Shown here: positions 15,608 to 24,336 of the stretch, piece by piece
Position numbering within the stretch: position 1 is the stretch's first letter
How the letters are laid out: each line of letters opens with the position of its first letter
Assembly: GCA_017624915.1 (NCBI GenBank)
Contig: JAGAMC010000003.1
Coordinates: 1 to 43,386 of the forward strand
Length of the DNA stretch: 43,386 nucleotides
Direction: 5' to 3'
Origin: Oscillospiraceae bacterium
GTDB lineage: Bacteria; Bacillota; Clostridia; Oscillospirales; Oscillospiraceae
Position numbers and translations under genes: made by a program
Notes under the pieces: generated by a model
The model's input: the letters and a program-made list of their open reading frames with translations, nothing else
Database searches by the model: none
Told to the model about the DNA's origin: nothing

Positions 15608-15643
15608 GGAAATGCCCTGCGGCTTGCGCCGCAGGGCATTTCC
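15608..15643. terminator. Terminator between LysR2 and the CoA-transferase gene
   Basis: Perfect 16-bp inverted repeat, GGAAATGCCCTGCGGC / GCCGCAGGGCATTTCC, with loop TTGC, between two convergent genes. T runs are short. Confidence 0.8.
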
Positions 15644-15683
15644 TCATGTAAGTCAAAGAGGGAATCGGTTTGCGTTCGGGCGA

Positions 15684-16901
15684 TCAGCTCAGAGCGCCCT
15701 TTTCGATGATAGCATCGATCTCGGCTTCGGAATAGCCCAGATCAGCCAGCACCTGACGGTTGTGCTCACCGTAGAGGACGGGAGCACCGAACTTCAGCGC
15801 ACCCTGGGAGCCCAGACGCACGGGGCAGGTGGGCAGCACACGCTCGGCACCGTTGCCGCACTTATAGGTCTGCAGGTACTGGTTGGCCCAGGCCTGCTCG
15901 TCCTTGAGCACGTCGGCAAAGTGGAACAGACGGCCGCTGACGATGTCCAGGTCGCTGAAGATCTTCAGCCACTCGGCAGAGGACTTCTTGATGAATGCCT
16001 TCTCGTAGATGGGGACCACCACATCGGCCTTTTCCATAAGCTGGGCCATGTTGGTGATGCCCATGTCGGCCATGATCTCAGTCACGCCGATGGCATCAAA
16101 GAACTTGTCGGCATAGCGCTCGTACTCGAAGATGGTGCAGCGCACCCACTCGCCGTCGGAGCAGCGGTAGGCCAGGTTGGTGGGCATGCCGGAATTGCGC
16201 TTCTCGGGATACTCGTGGTTGTAGGGATCCTCAGCCATGACGATACAGCCGCCGGACATCCAGATACCGGCGTTGTACAGGGACATGGTAACAAAGTCGC
16301 CCTTGCCGGTGCGCTCGCGCTGATACAGGGCAGTCATGACACCGCCGAACAGGGTGGTGCCGGACAGCACGTCACCCATGGCGTAGCGGGAGTTGGTGGG
16401 GTAGCTGCCGGGAGCATCAAAGCTCATGTCGGCAGAGAAGCCGGAGCGGGACCAGAAAGCGATGTTGTCAAAGCCGGGAGCGTTGCAGTCGGGGCCCTCG
16501 TAGCCGTAGCCGGTCAGGGTGGCGTAGATCAGGCGGGGGAAGCGGTCCTTGATGGACTCGTAATCCACGCCCAGCTTCACCAGAGACTGGTTGCGGGTGT
16601 TGGTGATCAAAATGTCGGCACCCTCCAGCAGCTTGAAAAAGATTTCCTTGCCTTCCTCACTCTTCATGTTCAGGGAGATAGACTTCTTGCCCACGTTGAA
16701 GATGTCAAACAGGGGGTTCTCCTCGGGGCCGGTCTTGGTATGGCCCATAGAAGTGGCACGCCATGCGTCGCCGCCGCGGCCCTCGATCTTGATGACCTCA
16801 GCGCCCAGATCGGCGGCGATGCGGCCCACGATGGGGGCGGCAACATAGTTGGCCAGCTCGATCAGACGAATGCCCTCAAGGGGCTTTTTGTTCTCGCTCA
16901 T
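15684..16901 (-). CDS. CaiB/BaiF (type III) CoA-transferase
   Basis: A 405-aa family III CoA-transferase that moves CoA between carboxylic acids through aspartyl-acyl intermediates. The N-terminal LEGIRLIELANYVAAPIVGRIAADLGAEVIKIE segment (not quoted in full elsewhere) is characteristic, and D177 in AMGDVLSG fits the catalytic Asp of formyl-CoA transferase. Length and family resemble FldA/HadA, which activate aryl- or alkyl-2-hydroxyacids. However, no radical 2-hydroxyacyl-CoA dehydratase (BC subunits) or activator is in the window. AGGAGG precedes the ATG. It is divergent from ilvD with the shared motif at 17045. It could supply the CoA ester used by the thiolase/Hbd operon. Confidence 0.87.
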   Translation of the reverse strand: MSENKKPLEGIRLIELANYVAAPIVGRIAADLGAEVIKIEGRGGDAWRATSMGHTKTGPEENPLFDIFNVGKKSISLNMKSEEGKEIFFKLLEGADILITNTRNQSLVKLGVDYESIKDRFPRLIYATLTGYGYEGPDCNAPGFDNIAFWSRSGFSADMSFDAPGSYPTNSRYAMGDVLSGTTLFGGVMTALYQRERTGKGDFVTMSLYNAGIWMSGGCIVMAEDPYNHEYPEKRNSGMPTNLAYRCSDGEWVRCTIFEYERYADKFFDAIGVTEIMADMGITNMAQLMEKADVVVPIYEKAFIKKSSAEWLKIFSDLDIVSGRLFHFADVLKDEQAWANQYLQTYKCGNGAERVLPTCPVRLGSQGALKFGAPVLYGEHNRQVLADLGYSEAEIDAIIEKGALS

Positions 16902-16972
16902 TATTCATTCCTCCTGAATTGTTCTTTTGTCGGCCGCATTACCGCAGACCGCCGCATTATCTCGATGCTACC

Positions 16973-17002
16973 ATTATATGGGGCAAGCCCCGTTGGTTTC
17001 AA
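16973..17002 (-). promoter_or_regulatory. Promoter of the CoA-transferase gene
   Basis: Minus strand: -35 TTGAAA (17002-16997), 18-bp spacer, -10 TATAAT (16978-16973). The CATAAGTTTAAACT motif lies 43 bp upstream of the -35. Confidence 0.65.
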
Positions 17003-17044
17003 GTGCTTTTTCGCCCTTTTATCCACGGTTTATACTGGACAATC

Positions 17045-17058
17045 CATAAGTTTAAACT
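17045..17058. promoter_or_regulatory. Second copy of CATAAGTTTAAACT, candidate LysR2 operator
   Basis: Exact 14-base match to 14678-14691, containing the palindrome AGTTTAAACT. It lies between the divergent CoA-transferase and ilvD genes, about 70 bp upstream of the ilvD -35. The rest of the 16902-17194 gap holds two promoters and nothing else visible. Confidence 0.55.
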
Positions 17059-17129
17059 TGACATTCAACTCAAATGAAGAAGTTTTGCCTGAGGAAACCT
17101 CATTTCCCTGTGGCCCTCGCATTTTTATA

Positions 17130-17159
17130 TTGTGCTTATCTGTCCGCCTGTGCTATAAT
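17130..17159 (+). promoter_or_regulatory. Promoter of ilvD
   Basis: TTGTGC (17130-17135), 18-bp spacer, TATAAT (17154-17159). AAAGGAGA follows before the ATG at 17195. Confidence 0.6.
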
Positions 17160-17194
17160 GCTTTATCACACCAAATTGCAAAGGAGACTTTTCC

Positions 17195-18855
17195 ATGCGT
17201 TCCGACGTCATCAAAAAAGGCATCCCCGCCGCCCCCAACCGCTCCCTGCTCTACGCTCTGGGCTATACCGCAGAGGAGCTGGAGCGCCCCCTGATCGGCG
17301 TGGTCTGTTCCTATAACGAAATCGTCCCCGGCCACATGAATCTGGACAAGATCGCCGAGGCCGTCAAGGCCGGCATCCGTGCCGCCGGCGGAACCCCCGT
17401 GGAGTTCCCCGCCATCGCCGTATGTGACGGTATCGCCATGGGCCACGTGGGCATGAAGTATTCTCTGGTCACCCGTGACCTCATCGCCGACTCCACCGAG
17501 GCCATGGCCATGGCCCATCAGTTCGACGGTCTGGTCATGATCCCCAACTGCGACAAGAACGTGCCCGGCCTGCTCATGGCCGCCGCCCGTGTCAATGTGC
17601 CCACCATCTTTGTCTCCGGCGGCCCCATGCTGGCCGGAACCCTGAACAGCGGCAAGCGCACCTGCCTGAGCCACATGTTTGAGGCGGTGGGTGCCTACTA
17701 CGCCGACAAGCTGGACGAGGCGGGCGTGGAGGACTATGAGAACAACGCCTGCCCCACCTGCGGCAGCTGCTCCGGCATGTATACCGCTAACTCCATGAAC
17801 TGCCTGACCGAGGCCATCGGCATGGGCCTGGGCGGCAACGGCACCATCCCCGCCGTCTATTCCGCCCGCCTGCGCCTTGCAAAGCACGCGGGCATGAAGA
17901 TCATGGAGCTGGTGGAAAAGGACATCCGCCCCCGGGACATCATGACCGAGGCCGCCTTCCACAACGCGGAGACCATCGACATGGCGCTGGGCTGCTCCAC
18001 CAACACCATGCTCCATCTGCCCGCCATCGCCCACGAGTGCGGCATCGAGCTGAGCTTTGACATGGCAAACGAGATCTCCGACAAGACCCCCAACCTGTGC
18101 CATCTGGCCCCCGCGGGTGATACTTATATGGAGGATCTGGACCGGGCCGGCGGCGTATATGCCGTTATGGCGGAGTTGGCCAGGAAGGGCCTGATCGACA
18201 CCAGCCTGATCACCTGCACCGGCAAAACCATTGCCGAAAACCTTGAGGGCGTTGTCAACCGCAACCCCGAGGTCATCCGTCCCATCGAGAATCCCTATAC
18301 TACCACCGGCGGCATCGCCGTGCTCAAGGGCAATCTGGCCCCCAACGGCTGCGTGGTCAAGCAGTCCGCCGTAGCCCCTGAGATGATGGAGCACGAGGGC
18401 CCCGCCCGTGTGTTCAACTCCGAAGAGGAGGCCATTGAAGCCATCTACGCCGGCAAAATCGTGGCCGGTGATGTGGTGGTCATCCGCTACGAGGGCCCCA
18501 AGGCGGCCCCGGCATGCGCGAGATGCTCAACCCCACCTCCGCCATTGCGGGCATGGGTCTTGACAAGGATGTGGCTCTGATCACTGACGGCCGTTTCTCC
18601 GGCGCCACCCGCGGTGCCTCCATCGGCCACGTCAGTCCCGAGGCGGCCTCCGGCGGCAGCATCGGTCTGGTGGAGGAGGGCGATATCATCGCCATCAACA
18701 TCCCCGCCCACACCATCCAGCTCAAGGTCAGCGACGAGGAGCTGGCGGCCCGCCGGGCCAAGTGGGTGTGCCCCGAGCCCAAGATCAAGACCGGTTATCT
18801 TGCCCGCTATGCCAAGCTGGTGTCCTCCGCCGACCGGGGCGCGATTCTGGAATAA
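17195..18855 (+). pseudogene. ilvD: Dihydroxyacid dehydratase, single-base frameshift
   Basis: The dehydratase converts 2,3-dihydroxyacids to 2-oxoacids in branched-chain amino-acid synthesis, using an Fe-S cluster. The first frame runs to a stop at 18580 (461 codons). The proper sequence leaves it at 18502-18503, where AAGGCGGCC replaces the expected AAGGGCGGCC (missing G). The rest continues in another frame as [14 protein letters not shown]... to 18855. Corrected length would be about 553 aa, normal for IlvD. Cluster motifs NCDKN (C119) and CPTCGSCSG (C189, C192) are intact. A sequencing or assembly error is as likely as a real mutation, since the downstream third is fully conserved. Confidence 0.85.
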
Positions 18856-18865
18856 GACCTACCAC

Positions 18866-18897
18866 AAGCGGCCTGCGCTGTGCGCAGGCTGCTTTTT
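18866..18897 (+). terminator. Terminator of ilvD
   Basis: AAGCGGCCTGCGC pairs with GCGCAGGC-TGCTT around loop TGT, followed by five T. Confidence 0.8.
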
Positions 18898-18939
18898 ATG
18901 CTATCCGTCGCGCCAATTTTCCTTCGTTTTCGATTTTCC

Positions 18940-18968
18940 TTGTTCTGGACATATATTTCTGTTATAGT
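18940..18968 (+). promoter_or_regulatory. Promoter of the DUF4234-DUF2752 pair
   Basis: TTGTTC (18940-18945), 17-bp spacer, TATAGT (18963-18968), followed by AAAGGAGG before the ATG at 18998. Confidence 0.65.
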
Positions 18969-18997
18969 AATACCATAAACAAAAAGGAGGGATCTAT

Positions 18998-19345
18998 ATG
19001 GTCCGCTATCGCAGTGTGGCGCTTGCCATCGTCTTATCCATCATTACCTGCGGCATCTATTCCATCTACTGGTTCATCGTCCTCACGGACGAGGTGAACG
19101 AAGTCACCGGTCAGCCCGGCACCTCCGGCGGCATGGCCTTCCTGTTCAACCTGATCACCTGCAGTATCTACGGTATTTACTGGGGCTACAAAATGGGTGA
19201 AAAGCTGGACAGCGCCCGCCATCGCAACAACGTGCCCTCCGGTTCCTTCCCCATCATCTTCCTGCTGCTCAATCTGTTCGGCTTCCAGATCATCACCATG
19301 GCACTGATCCAGAACGAAGTCAACCGCTACGCTCCCGCCGCCTGA
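18998..19345 (+). CDS. DUF4234 domain membrane protein
   Basis: A 115-aa protein with three hydrophobic segments (about 6-28, 45-62 and 84-104). The repeated motif ITCGIYSIYWF / ITCSIYGIYWGYKMGEKL is the DUF4234 hallmark. Function is unknown. Its TGA overlaps the ATG of the next gene by one base (TGATG), so the two are co-translated. The start has AAAGGAGG 8 bp before it. Confidence 0.85.
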   Translation: MVRYRSVALAIVLSIITCGIYSIYWFIVLTDEVNEVTGQPGTSGGMAFLFNLITCSIYGIYWGYKMGEKLDSARHRNNVPSGSFPIIFLLLNLFGFQIITMALIQNEVNRYAPAA

Positions 19346-19719
19346 TGCCCCGTCAACGCCTTAGCCGTCTGCTGACGTGGACGGCAGTGCTGCTTGCCGC
19401 CGGAAGCGCCTACGCGGTCTTTGTTTCCGTCACCGGCCTGTTTATCCCCTGCCCCTTCCGGCAGGTCACCCAGCTGCTGTGTCCCGGCTGCGGGGTATCG
19501 CATCTATGTCTGGCCCTGCTGCACATGGATCTTCCCGGTGCGTGGGCCGCAAACCCGGGCCTGTTTCTCTTGCTGCCCCTGCTGGCTCTTTTCCTGCTGT
19601 ACCGGGCCGTGTGCTATGTGCTGCGGGGCAGCAGCCCCCTCAGCCGCCGGGAAAGCGTGCTTGTGTGGCTGATGGTCCTATGGCTGGTGCTTTGGGGCTT
19701 TGTGCGCAACTTTATATAA
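19345..19719 (+). CDS. DUF2752 domain membrane protein
   Basis: A 124-aa membrane protein with three helices. The motif FIPCPFRQVTQLLCPGCGVSHL (centre about 33-54) carries the CPGCG signature of DUF2752. Function is unknown. It is translationally coupled to DUF4234, a pair often seen together in Firmicutes. The terminator hairpin begins within its stop codon. Confidence 0.85.
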   Translation: MPRQRLSRLLTWTAVLLAAGSAYAVFVSVTGLFIPCPFRQVTQLLCPGCGVSHLCLALLHMDLPGAWAANPGLFLLLPLLALFLLYRAVCYVLRGSSPLSRRESVLVWLMVLWLVLWGFVRNFI

Positions 19720-19756
19720 AAAATATCCTGCGGCTATGCCGCAGGATATTTTTTAT
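19716..19756. terminator. Bidirectional terminator
   Basis: A 19-bp perfect inverted repeat (ATAAAAAATATCCTGCGGC, loop TAT) overlapping the 3' ends of the DUF2752 gene (+) and the DUF975 gene (-). Confidence 0.92.
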
Positions 19757-20670
19757 TTCCGATATTCGTATGTTACAGGCTCTGCTTTTTTCAGCTCATC
19801 GTAGTATTTGCACTTGGTCATAGCAATATAGGGTGTCAGCCAGACGGAAAGAGGCAAACTCACAAGAGCCAGCACCACTGTTATGATGATATCGGCTATC
19901 ATGTTCAGCTCCGGCGTGCCGCCCATGCCGATCAGGGCATATACTCCGGCTGCAATCTGCACGCCTACTCCGCTGATCAGGCTGCCCAGCAGAAACCATC
20001 CGGCAAAGGACAGCAGGATCACAAACAGTTCAACGCATCTGCCCCGCATCAGCCGCAGACTGGAGCGCAGGGCATAGAACACGCCCTTTTCCGGTTCATC
20101 CATCAGGCAGTAGCTCGCCATGCTGTAGCGCAGGATGCAGATAAAATACAGCACCATCGCCGCAAGAAACACTGGTGTAGCTGCCAACATTGTCAGTCCG
20201 AAAGAAATGCGGACCATAACCTGAATTGCAACCACCCAAAGCATAGCGATAACTACAGCCCACATCAGGCCGTACATCAGTGTGGCAATTCGCAGCAGAA
20301 TAATGCGGCCCACCATGGAGAAACCGCTCATCAGATCCGCAAATTCGCCAACACCGCCCCGGGTGGTTCCCAGACACCACTGGGAGTAGCTGAAATCCAT
20401 CACCACATTGTAAATCAGCATCAGGATATTTAAAAACAGGCCCACCGCGCCTACGCGGGATACCGCCAGCATGAGTGCGCGGCCCAGATCCACTCCCTCG
20501 GCAAACAGGGACAGTGTCTCCATCAGCGGATCTGCCGTCACCAGTCCCACAACAAGGCTCAGCCCGGAGGTAAGCAACAGGTATACAAACGTCATAAGAT
20601 AGGCGTTGGGACTGGCCCTGTGCATGGACAGTCTTGCCTCCCGCTTCAGCGCCCGGGGATGGATCTTCAT
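19753..20670 (-). CDS. DUF975 family integral membrane protein
   Basis: A 305-aa protein starting MKIHPRALKREARLSM with about six membrane helices. It carries the DUF975 pattern RYSMASYCLMDEPEKGVFYALRSSLRLMRG...LSFAGWFLLG...WLTPYIAMTKCKYYDEL. Function is unknown. GAGGAA precedes the ATG. It follows the beta-CASP gene by 33 bp on the same strand and is probably co-transcribed. Confidence 0.85.
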   Translation of the reverse strand: MKIHPRALKREARLSMHRASPNAYLMTFVYLLLTSGLSLVVGLVTADPLMETLSLFAEGVDLGRALMLAVSRVGAVGLFLNILMLIYNVVMDFSYSQWCLGTTRGGVGEFADLMSGFSMVGRIILLRIATLMYGLMWAVVIAMLWVVAIQVMVRISFGLTMLAATPVFLAAMVLYFICILRYSMASYCLMDEPEKGVFYALRSSLRLMRGRCVELFVILLSFAGWFLLGSLISGVGVQIAAGVYALIGMGGTPELNMIADIIITVVLALVSLPLSVWLTPYIAMTKCKYYDELKKAEPVTYEYRK

Positions 20671-20703
20671 GTGTCGTTCCTCTTTTCTCTTTCTTGTGCG
20701 CCC

Positions 20704-22302
20704 TCAGGCTTCCCATTTGTCCAGCAGCAGCTTCAGCTGGTCGGCCAGCTTGGCCAGATCCTTGTTGCTGCGGCCGCGGCTGCGGCCAATGACCTCCTGC
20801 AGCCGCTTGCCCACCTGCTCCAGACGGCTGTACGCGGGCGAGGGCGCAGAGGCCCCGCCTGAGGTCTTTTTGCGCTCCAGCACCACACCTCTGGCCAGCA
20901 TAACGTCCTGAGCAAGGTCATAAACCTCCTCATACAGGGGGGCGTGGGCATCCAGCCCCAGATCCCGCAGAGTCCGGGCAAAGATCTCGGTCACTTCGTC
21001 GTCGCCGTGCACCACAAAGATATGCTGTGGCTTGGGGGTGAAGTTCTGCGCCCATGCGATCAGATGCTCCCGGTCAGCATGGGAGGACAGGCCCTTAAAG
21101 TTGACGATGCGGGCGTTGACAGAGATCTCCTCTCCAAACAGTTTGACCGTCTTCGCGCCCTCCAGCAGCCGGCGGCCCAGGGTACCCTGCGCCTGATAGC
21201 CCACAAAGACCACGGCGCTCTCCGACCGCCACAGGTTGTGCTTCAGATGGTGGCGGATGCGGCCCGCATCACACATGCCGGAGGCGGAGATGATGACCTT
21301 GGAGGTTTTGTCCATATTCAGCAGCTTGGACTCCTCACTGGTCTGTACCAGTTTCAGTCCCGGGAATGTGAACAGGTCGTCGCCGCCCTGCACAAGGGCG
21401 ATGGCCTCCTCGTCCAGATAACCGCGCAGGTCTCCTGCATAAATTTTGGTTGCCTCCGCCGCCAGGGGACTGTCCACACACACGGCAAAGTCGGGTGCGC
21501 TCTTTACCAGTCCCTCGTTCTTGATCTCGCGGATAAAATAGAGCAGTTCCTGTGTCCGCCCCACCGCAAAGGAGGGGATGATCACATTGCCGCCCCGGGC
21601 AAAGGTCTCGTCGATCAGCTGAGCCAGCGCTTGGGTGTAACTCTCAGGCGGTTCGTGGCTGCGGTCACCGTAGGTGGACTCCATGACCACATAGTCTGCC
21701 TGCTCCAGCAGCTGAGGGTCCCGGATGACCGGCTGGTCCACGTTGCCGATGTCCCCGGAAAACACGATCTTTTTGGTCACATCCCCCTCAGTCAGCCACA
21801 GCTCCACACTGGACGAGCCAAGCAGATGTCCCGCATCCGTAAAGCGGACCATCACCCCCTCGCACAGGTCAAAGGTCTGTCCGTATTCAAAGGTGACCAG
21901 CTGCTGCAGGGCCTGCTCCGCATCGGCAAGGGTATACAGAGGCTCCACCGCTTCCCTGCCGGCGCGCTGGGCCTTGCGGTTTTGCCACTCGGCGTCGCTT
22001 TCCTGAATGTGGGCGGAATCCCGCAGCATGATACCCAGAAGCCGGGCTGTCAGCCGAGTGGCAAAGATCTGACCCTGAAAGCCCTGCTTTACCAGCAGAG
22101 GGATGCGTCCGGAGTGGTCGATATGAGCGTGGGTCACGATGACATAGTCAATATAATTGGGGGCGAAATCCAGCGCGTTGTTGTCGTGCTCGTCCCGCCC
22201 CTGCTGCAGTCCGCAGTCGATCAGGATCTTCTTCCCGTTGACCTCGATACAGTGGCAGCTTCCGGTCACCGCATGGGCCGCGCCGAAAAATGTCAGCTTC
22301 AT
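20704..22302 (-). CDS. MBL-fold beta-CASP ribonuclease-like protein
   Basis: A 532-aa metallo-beta-lactamase/beta-CASP protein, of the family of RNA exo/endonucleases related to CPSF73 and YSH1. The metal motif HAHIDHSG (H58, H60, D62, H63) is present. So are a later ...DAGHLLGSS... and GDIG motif, the beta-CASP region, and SGMCDAGRIRHH and SSHADREHL motifs of the RMMBL part. A Ser/Gly/Arg-rich stretch and a helical tail form the last 60 residues. ATG at 22302 is used because GGGAGG precedes it; the frame extends to 22395 without support. Likely role: RNA processing in the cytoplasm. Confidence 0.87.
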   Translation of the reverse strand: MKLTFFGAAHAVTGSCHCIEVNGKKILIDCGLQQGRDEHDNNALDFAPNYIDYVIVTHAHIDHSGRIPLLVKQGFQGQIFATRLTARLLGIMLRDSAHIQESDAEWQNRKAQRAGREAVEPLYTLADAEQALQQLVTFEYGQTFDLCEGVMVRFTDAGHLLGSSSVELWLTEGDVTKKIVFSGDIGNVDQPVIRDPQLLEQADYVVMESTYGDRSHEPPESYTQALAQLIDETFARGGNVIIPSFAVGRTQELLYFIREIKNEGLVKSAPDFAVCVDSPLAAEATKIYAGDLRGYLDEEAIALVQGGDDLFTFPGLKLVQTSEESKLLNMDKTSKVIISASGMCDAGRIRHHLKHNLWRSESAVVFVGYQAQGTLGRRLLEGAKTVKLFGEEISVNARIVNFKGLSSHADREHLIAWAQNFTPKPQHIFVVHGDDEVTEIFARTLRDLGLDAHAPLYEEVYDLAQDVMLARGVVLERKKTSGGASAPSPAYSRLEQVGKRLQEVIGRSRGRSNKDLAKLADQLKLLLDKWEA

Positions 22303-22425
22303 ATACAGATCCTCCCTTCGCCCATTTCGGGTCTTTCTGCTTTTATTGTACACACTGTATGGTGCAAAATCCACCACTATTTGTAAACAATACAAAAACA
22401 GTCCTGTTTACAGGCAGACCTCATG

Positions 22426-23199
22426 TCAGATCAGCCCGAAATGCTCCAGCGCATCCACGGTGCCTCCCTGATCTACCGGTCCGGTCACATAGTCCGCCTC
22501 TGCCTTGACCCCATCGCTGGCGTTTCCCATGGCAACGCCCACCCCGGCGAAGCGCAGCATGGAGATGTCGTTCTCCCCGTCGCCGAAGGCCATGGCCTGC
22601 TCCCGCGGGATGTCCGCCCAGCGCAGAACGGCTTCCATGCCCACGTCCTTGCCGCCCCCGGGAGGCAGGGCGTCCAGAAAACCGGGGTGCCAGCGGGTGG
22701 TGGTCAGGCAGTCAGCCCTGTCCAGCAGCAGATGCTCCCGCTCCCTGTCCAGCATGACGATGACCTGGTACACGTCATTGGTCAGCCCCCGCTCTGCCGG
22801 ACACACCGGCGGAGTCGGCACGGCAAACTCACGGATGAACTGTCTGGCCCACCGGTCATCCAAATTGAGCCAGCATTCCTCTCCCCCCAGAAACATACCG
22901 GAAAAGCCCCCCTGCTGTGCAGCCGATATGATCTGCTCCATCCCCTGCCGGGGGATCGGGTTTTTATAGACCACCTGATCCCCGCACAGGCAGAACTGGC
23001 CGCTGACCGTGACATAGCCGTCAAACTCGAACTGTTCCCTCACCTGTGCCAGCATGGTAAGATGCCGGCCGGTGGACAGAAACAGCCGAACCCCCTTTTG
23101 GCGCAGGGTATGCAGCGCCTGCAGGGTGCGCGGCGGGATAACTTTTCCGCCCATTTCCAGCAGGGTGCCGTCCACATCAAAGAAAATCGCTTTGATCAT
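22426..23199 (-). CDS. Cof-type HAD-superfamily hydrolase
   Basis: A 257-aa Mg-dependent phosphatase of the HAD IIB (Cof) type, acting on small phosphorylated metabolites. Motif I is FFDVDGTLL (D8, D10), motif II is LSTGRH, and motif IV is FGDGENDISML near residue 207. The cap domain lies between II and III. AAAGGAG precedes the ATG. A hairpin separates it from the CorC-like gene upstream. The exact substrate is not readable. Confidence 0.87.
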   Translation of the reverse strand: MIKAIFFDVDGTLLEMGGKVIPPRTLQALHTLRQKGVRLFLSTGRHLTMLAQVREQFEFDGYVTVSGQFCLCGDQVVYKNPIPRQGMEQIISAAQQGGFSGMFLGGEECWLNLDDRWARQFIREFAVPTPPVCPAERGLTNDVYQVIVMLDREREHLLLDRADCLTTTRWHPGFLDALPPGGGKDVGMEAVLRWADIPREQAMAFGDGENDISMLRFAGVGVAMGNASDGVKAEADYVTGPVDQGGTVDALEHFGLI

Positions 23200-23223
23200 C
23201 CAGTCTCGCTCCTTTGCGCATAA

Positions 23224-23251
23224 GAATGGGACTGCAGATGCAGTCCCATTC
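23224..23251 (-). terminator. Terminator of the CorC-like gene
   Basis: GAATGGGACTGCA (13 bp) pairs with TGCAGTCCCATTC around GA, between the CorC-like and HAD genes. The T run on the minus strand is weak. Confidence 0.65.
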
Positions 23252-23256
23252 GTTGT

Positions 23257-24159
23257 TTATTCTTCCGCCGCGGGCTCTTCCAGCTTTTCTACCAGAGCCC
23301 ATTCCACCCGGCGGTCGGTCAGCTTCTCCACCCGCACGCGCAGGCCCAGCGCCTCCACCACGGGGCAGCTGCCATCCTCCGGGATGACGGACATCTGGGC
23401 GAACACAAGGCCGCCCACCGTATCATAATCCCGCTGATCCTCTTCGTCCTCGTCCAGTTCCAGCCCCATGGCCGCAGCCAGATCTTCCAGATCGGCGGTG
23501 CCGGATACACGCCACAGGTTGTCCTCCAACCGGATGATGTCCTGTTCGTCCTGAGGATCAAATTCGTCGTAGATATTTCCCACGATCTCTTCCAGCAGAT
23601 CCTCCATGGTGACAAGACCGCTGGTTCCGCCGTACTCATCCACCACCAGGGCCATATGTATCTTCTTGTTCTGCATATCCCGGAACAGCACATCGGCCCG
23701 CACCGTCTCCGGCACGAAATAGGCCGGCCGCAGCAGCTGCTCCAGCGGCTTGGGCTGCTCCAGCCGGGCGTTGAGCAGATACTCCCGGGTAGACAGGATG
23801 CCCACCACGTCGTCGGCATTTTCCTCGTAGACCGGGAAGCGGGACAGGCCGGATTCCCGGATAGTGGTCACGATCTGCTCCTGGCTGTCCTGCATGGAGA
23901 GCATGACCATGTCCGTGCGGTGGACCATTACGTCCTCCGCCGTGTTGTTGTTGAACTCGAAGATATTTTCGATCAGTTCCTTTTCACTGCTTTCGATGGC
24001 GCCGGACTCCTCGCCCTCCTCCACCATGGCCATGATGCCGTCCTCAGACACTTCGTCCTCTCCTTTACGAAGCAGGCGCAGCACAGGCTTGTACAGCAGC
24101 AGAATGTTTACGACCAGACTGACTCCAAACAGGATCTGCCATAAATGGTCACCCAACAC
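23257..24159 (-). CDS. CorC/HlyC-like CBS protein without the CNNM membrane domain
   Basis: A 300-aa protein. One membrane helix (about 5-24) replaces the usual four-helix DUF21/CNNM domain. Two CBS domains (about 70-185, with MVHRTDMVML and ALVVDEYGGTSGLVTMEDLLEEIVG) and a CorC_HlyC domain (about 205-290) follow. Full-length relatives transport or regulate Mg/Co ions; a form without the pore domain is more likely regulatory, as with CorC. The start is GTG at 24159 with AAGGAGG 8 bp before it. It is divergent from the CLC gene. Confidence 0.8.
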   Translation of the reverse strand: MLGDHLWQILFGVSLVVNILLLYKPVLRLLRKGEDEVSEDGIMAMVEEGEESGAIESSEKELIENIFEFNNNTAEDVMVHRTDMVMLSMQDSQEQIVTTIRESGLSRFPVYEENADDVVGILSTREYLLNARLEQPKPLEQLLRPAYFVPETVRADVLFRDMQNKKIHMALVVDEYGGTSGLVTMEDLLEEIVGNIYDEFDPQDEQDIIRLEDNLWRVSGTADLEDLAAAMGLELDEDEEDQRDYDTVGGLVFAQMSVIPEDGSCPVVEALGLRVRVEKLTDRRVEWALVEKLEEPAAEE

Positions 24160-24248
24160 GGGATATTCCTCCTTTTGTACCCCGCCGTCTTAATATTTCT
24201 CATGCGGGATTTTTGTAATTATATCATATCTGTGGAAAAAATCAAATA

Positions 24249-24276
24249 TGGACATTTTTATTTTCTGTGCTATAAT
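24249..24276 (+). promoter_or_regulatory. Promoter of the CLC gene
   Basis: -35 TGGACA (24249-24254), 16-bp spacer, -10 TATAAT (24271-24276). The leader to the ATG is 60 bp. Confidence 0.5.
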
Positions 24277-24336
24277 GACGCCTGCTGTAATAATTTTTGC
24301 AGGACCGCTGTGTTCTGCCATTTCAGGTGATATTCC

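Noticed and set aside
15684-16901. A complete Fld/Had phenyllactate or hydroxyisocaproate pathway
   Set aside because: Only the transferase-like gene is present; the radical dehydratase subunits and activator are missing from the window.
15486-17294. A 602-codon plus-strand frame over the CoA-transferase gene, and similar long frames antisense to mtaB (29853-31655) and nadE (26937-28685)
   Set aside because: All are opposite genuine genes and reflect GC-rich codon bias; they lack ribosome sites and recognisable domains.
18490-18520. Programmed frameshifting in ilvD
   Set aside because: No X-XXY-YYZ slippery heptamer or stimulatory structure is evident and IlvD is not known to use recoding; a missing base explains the data.
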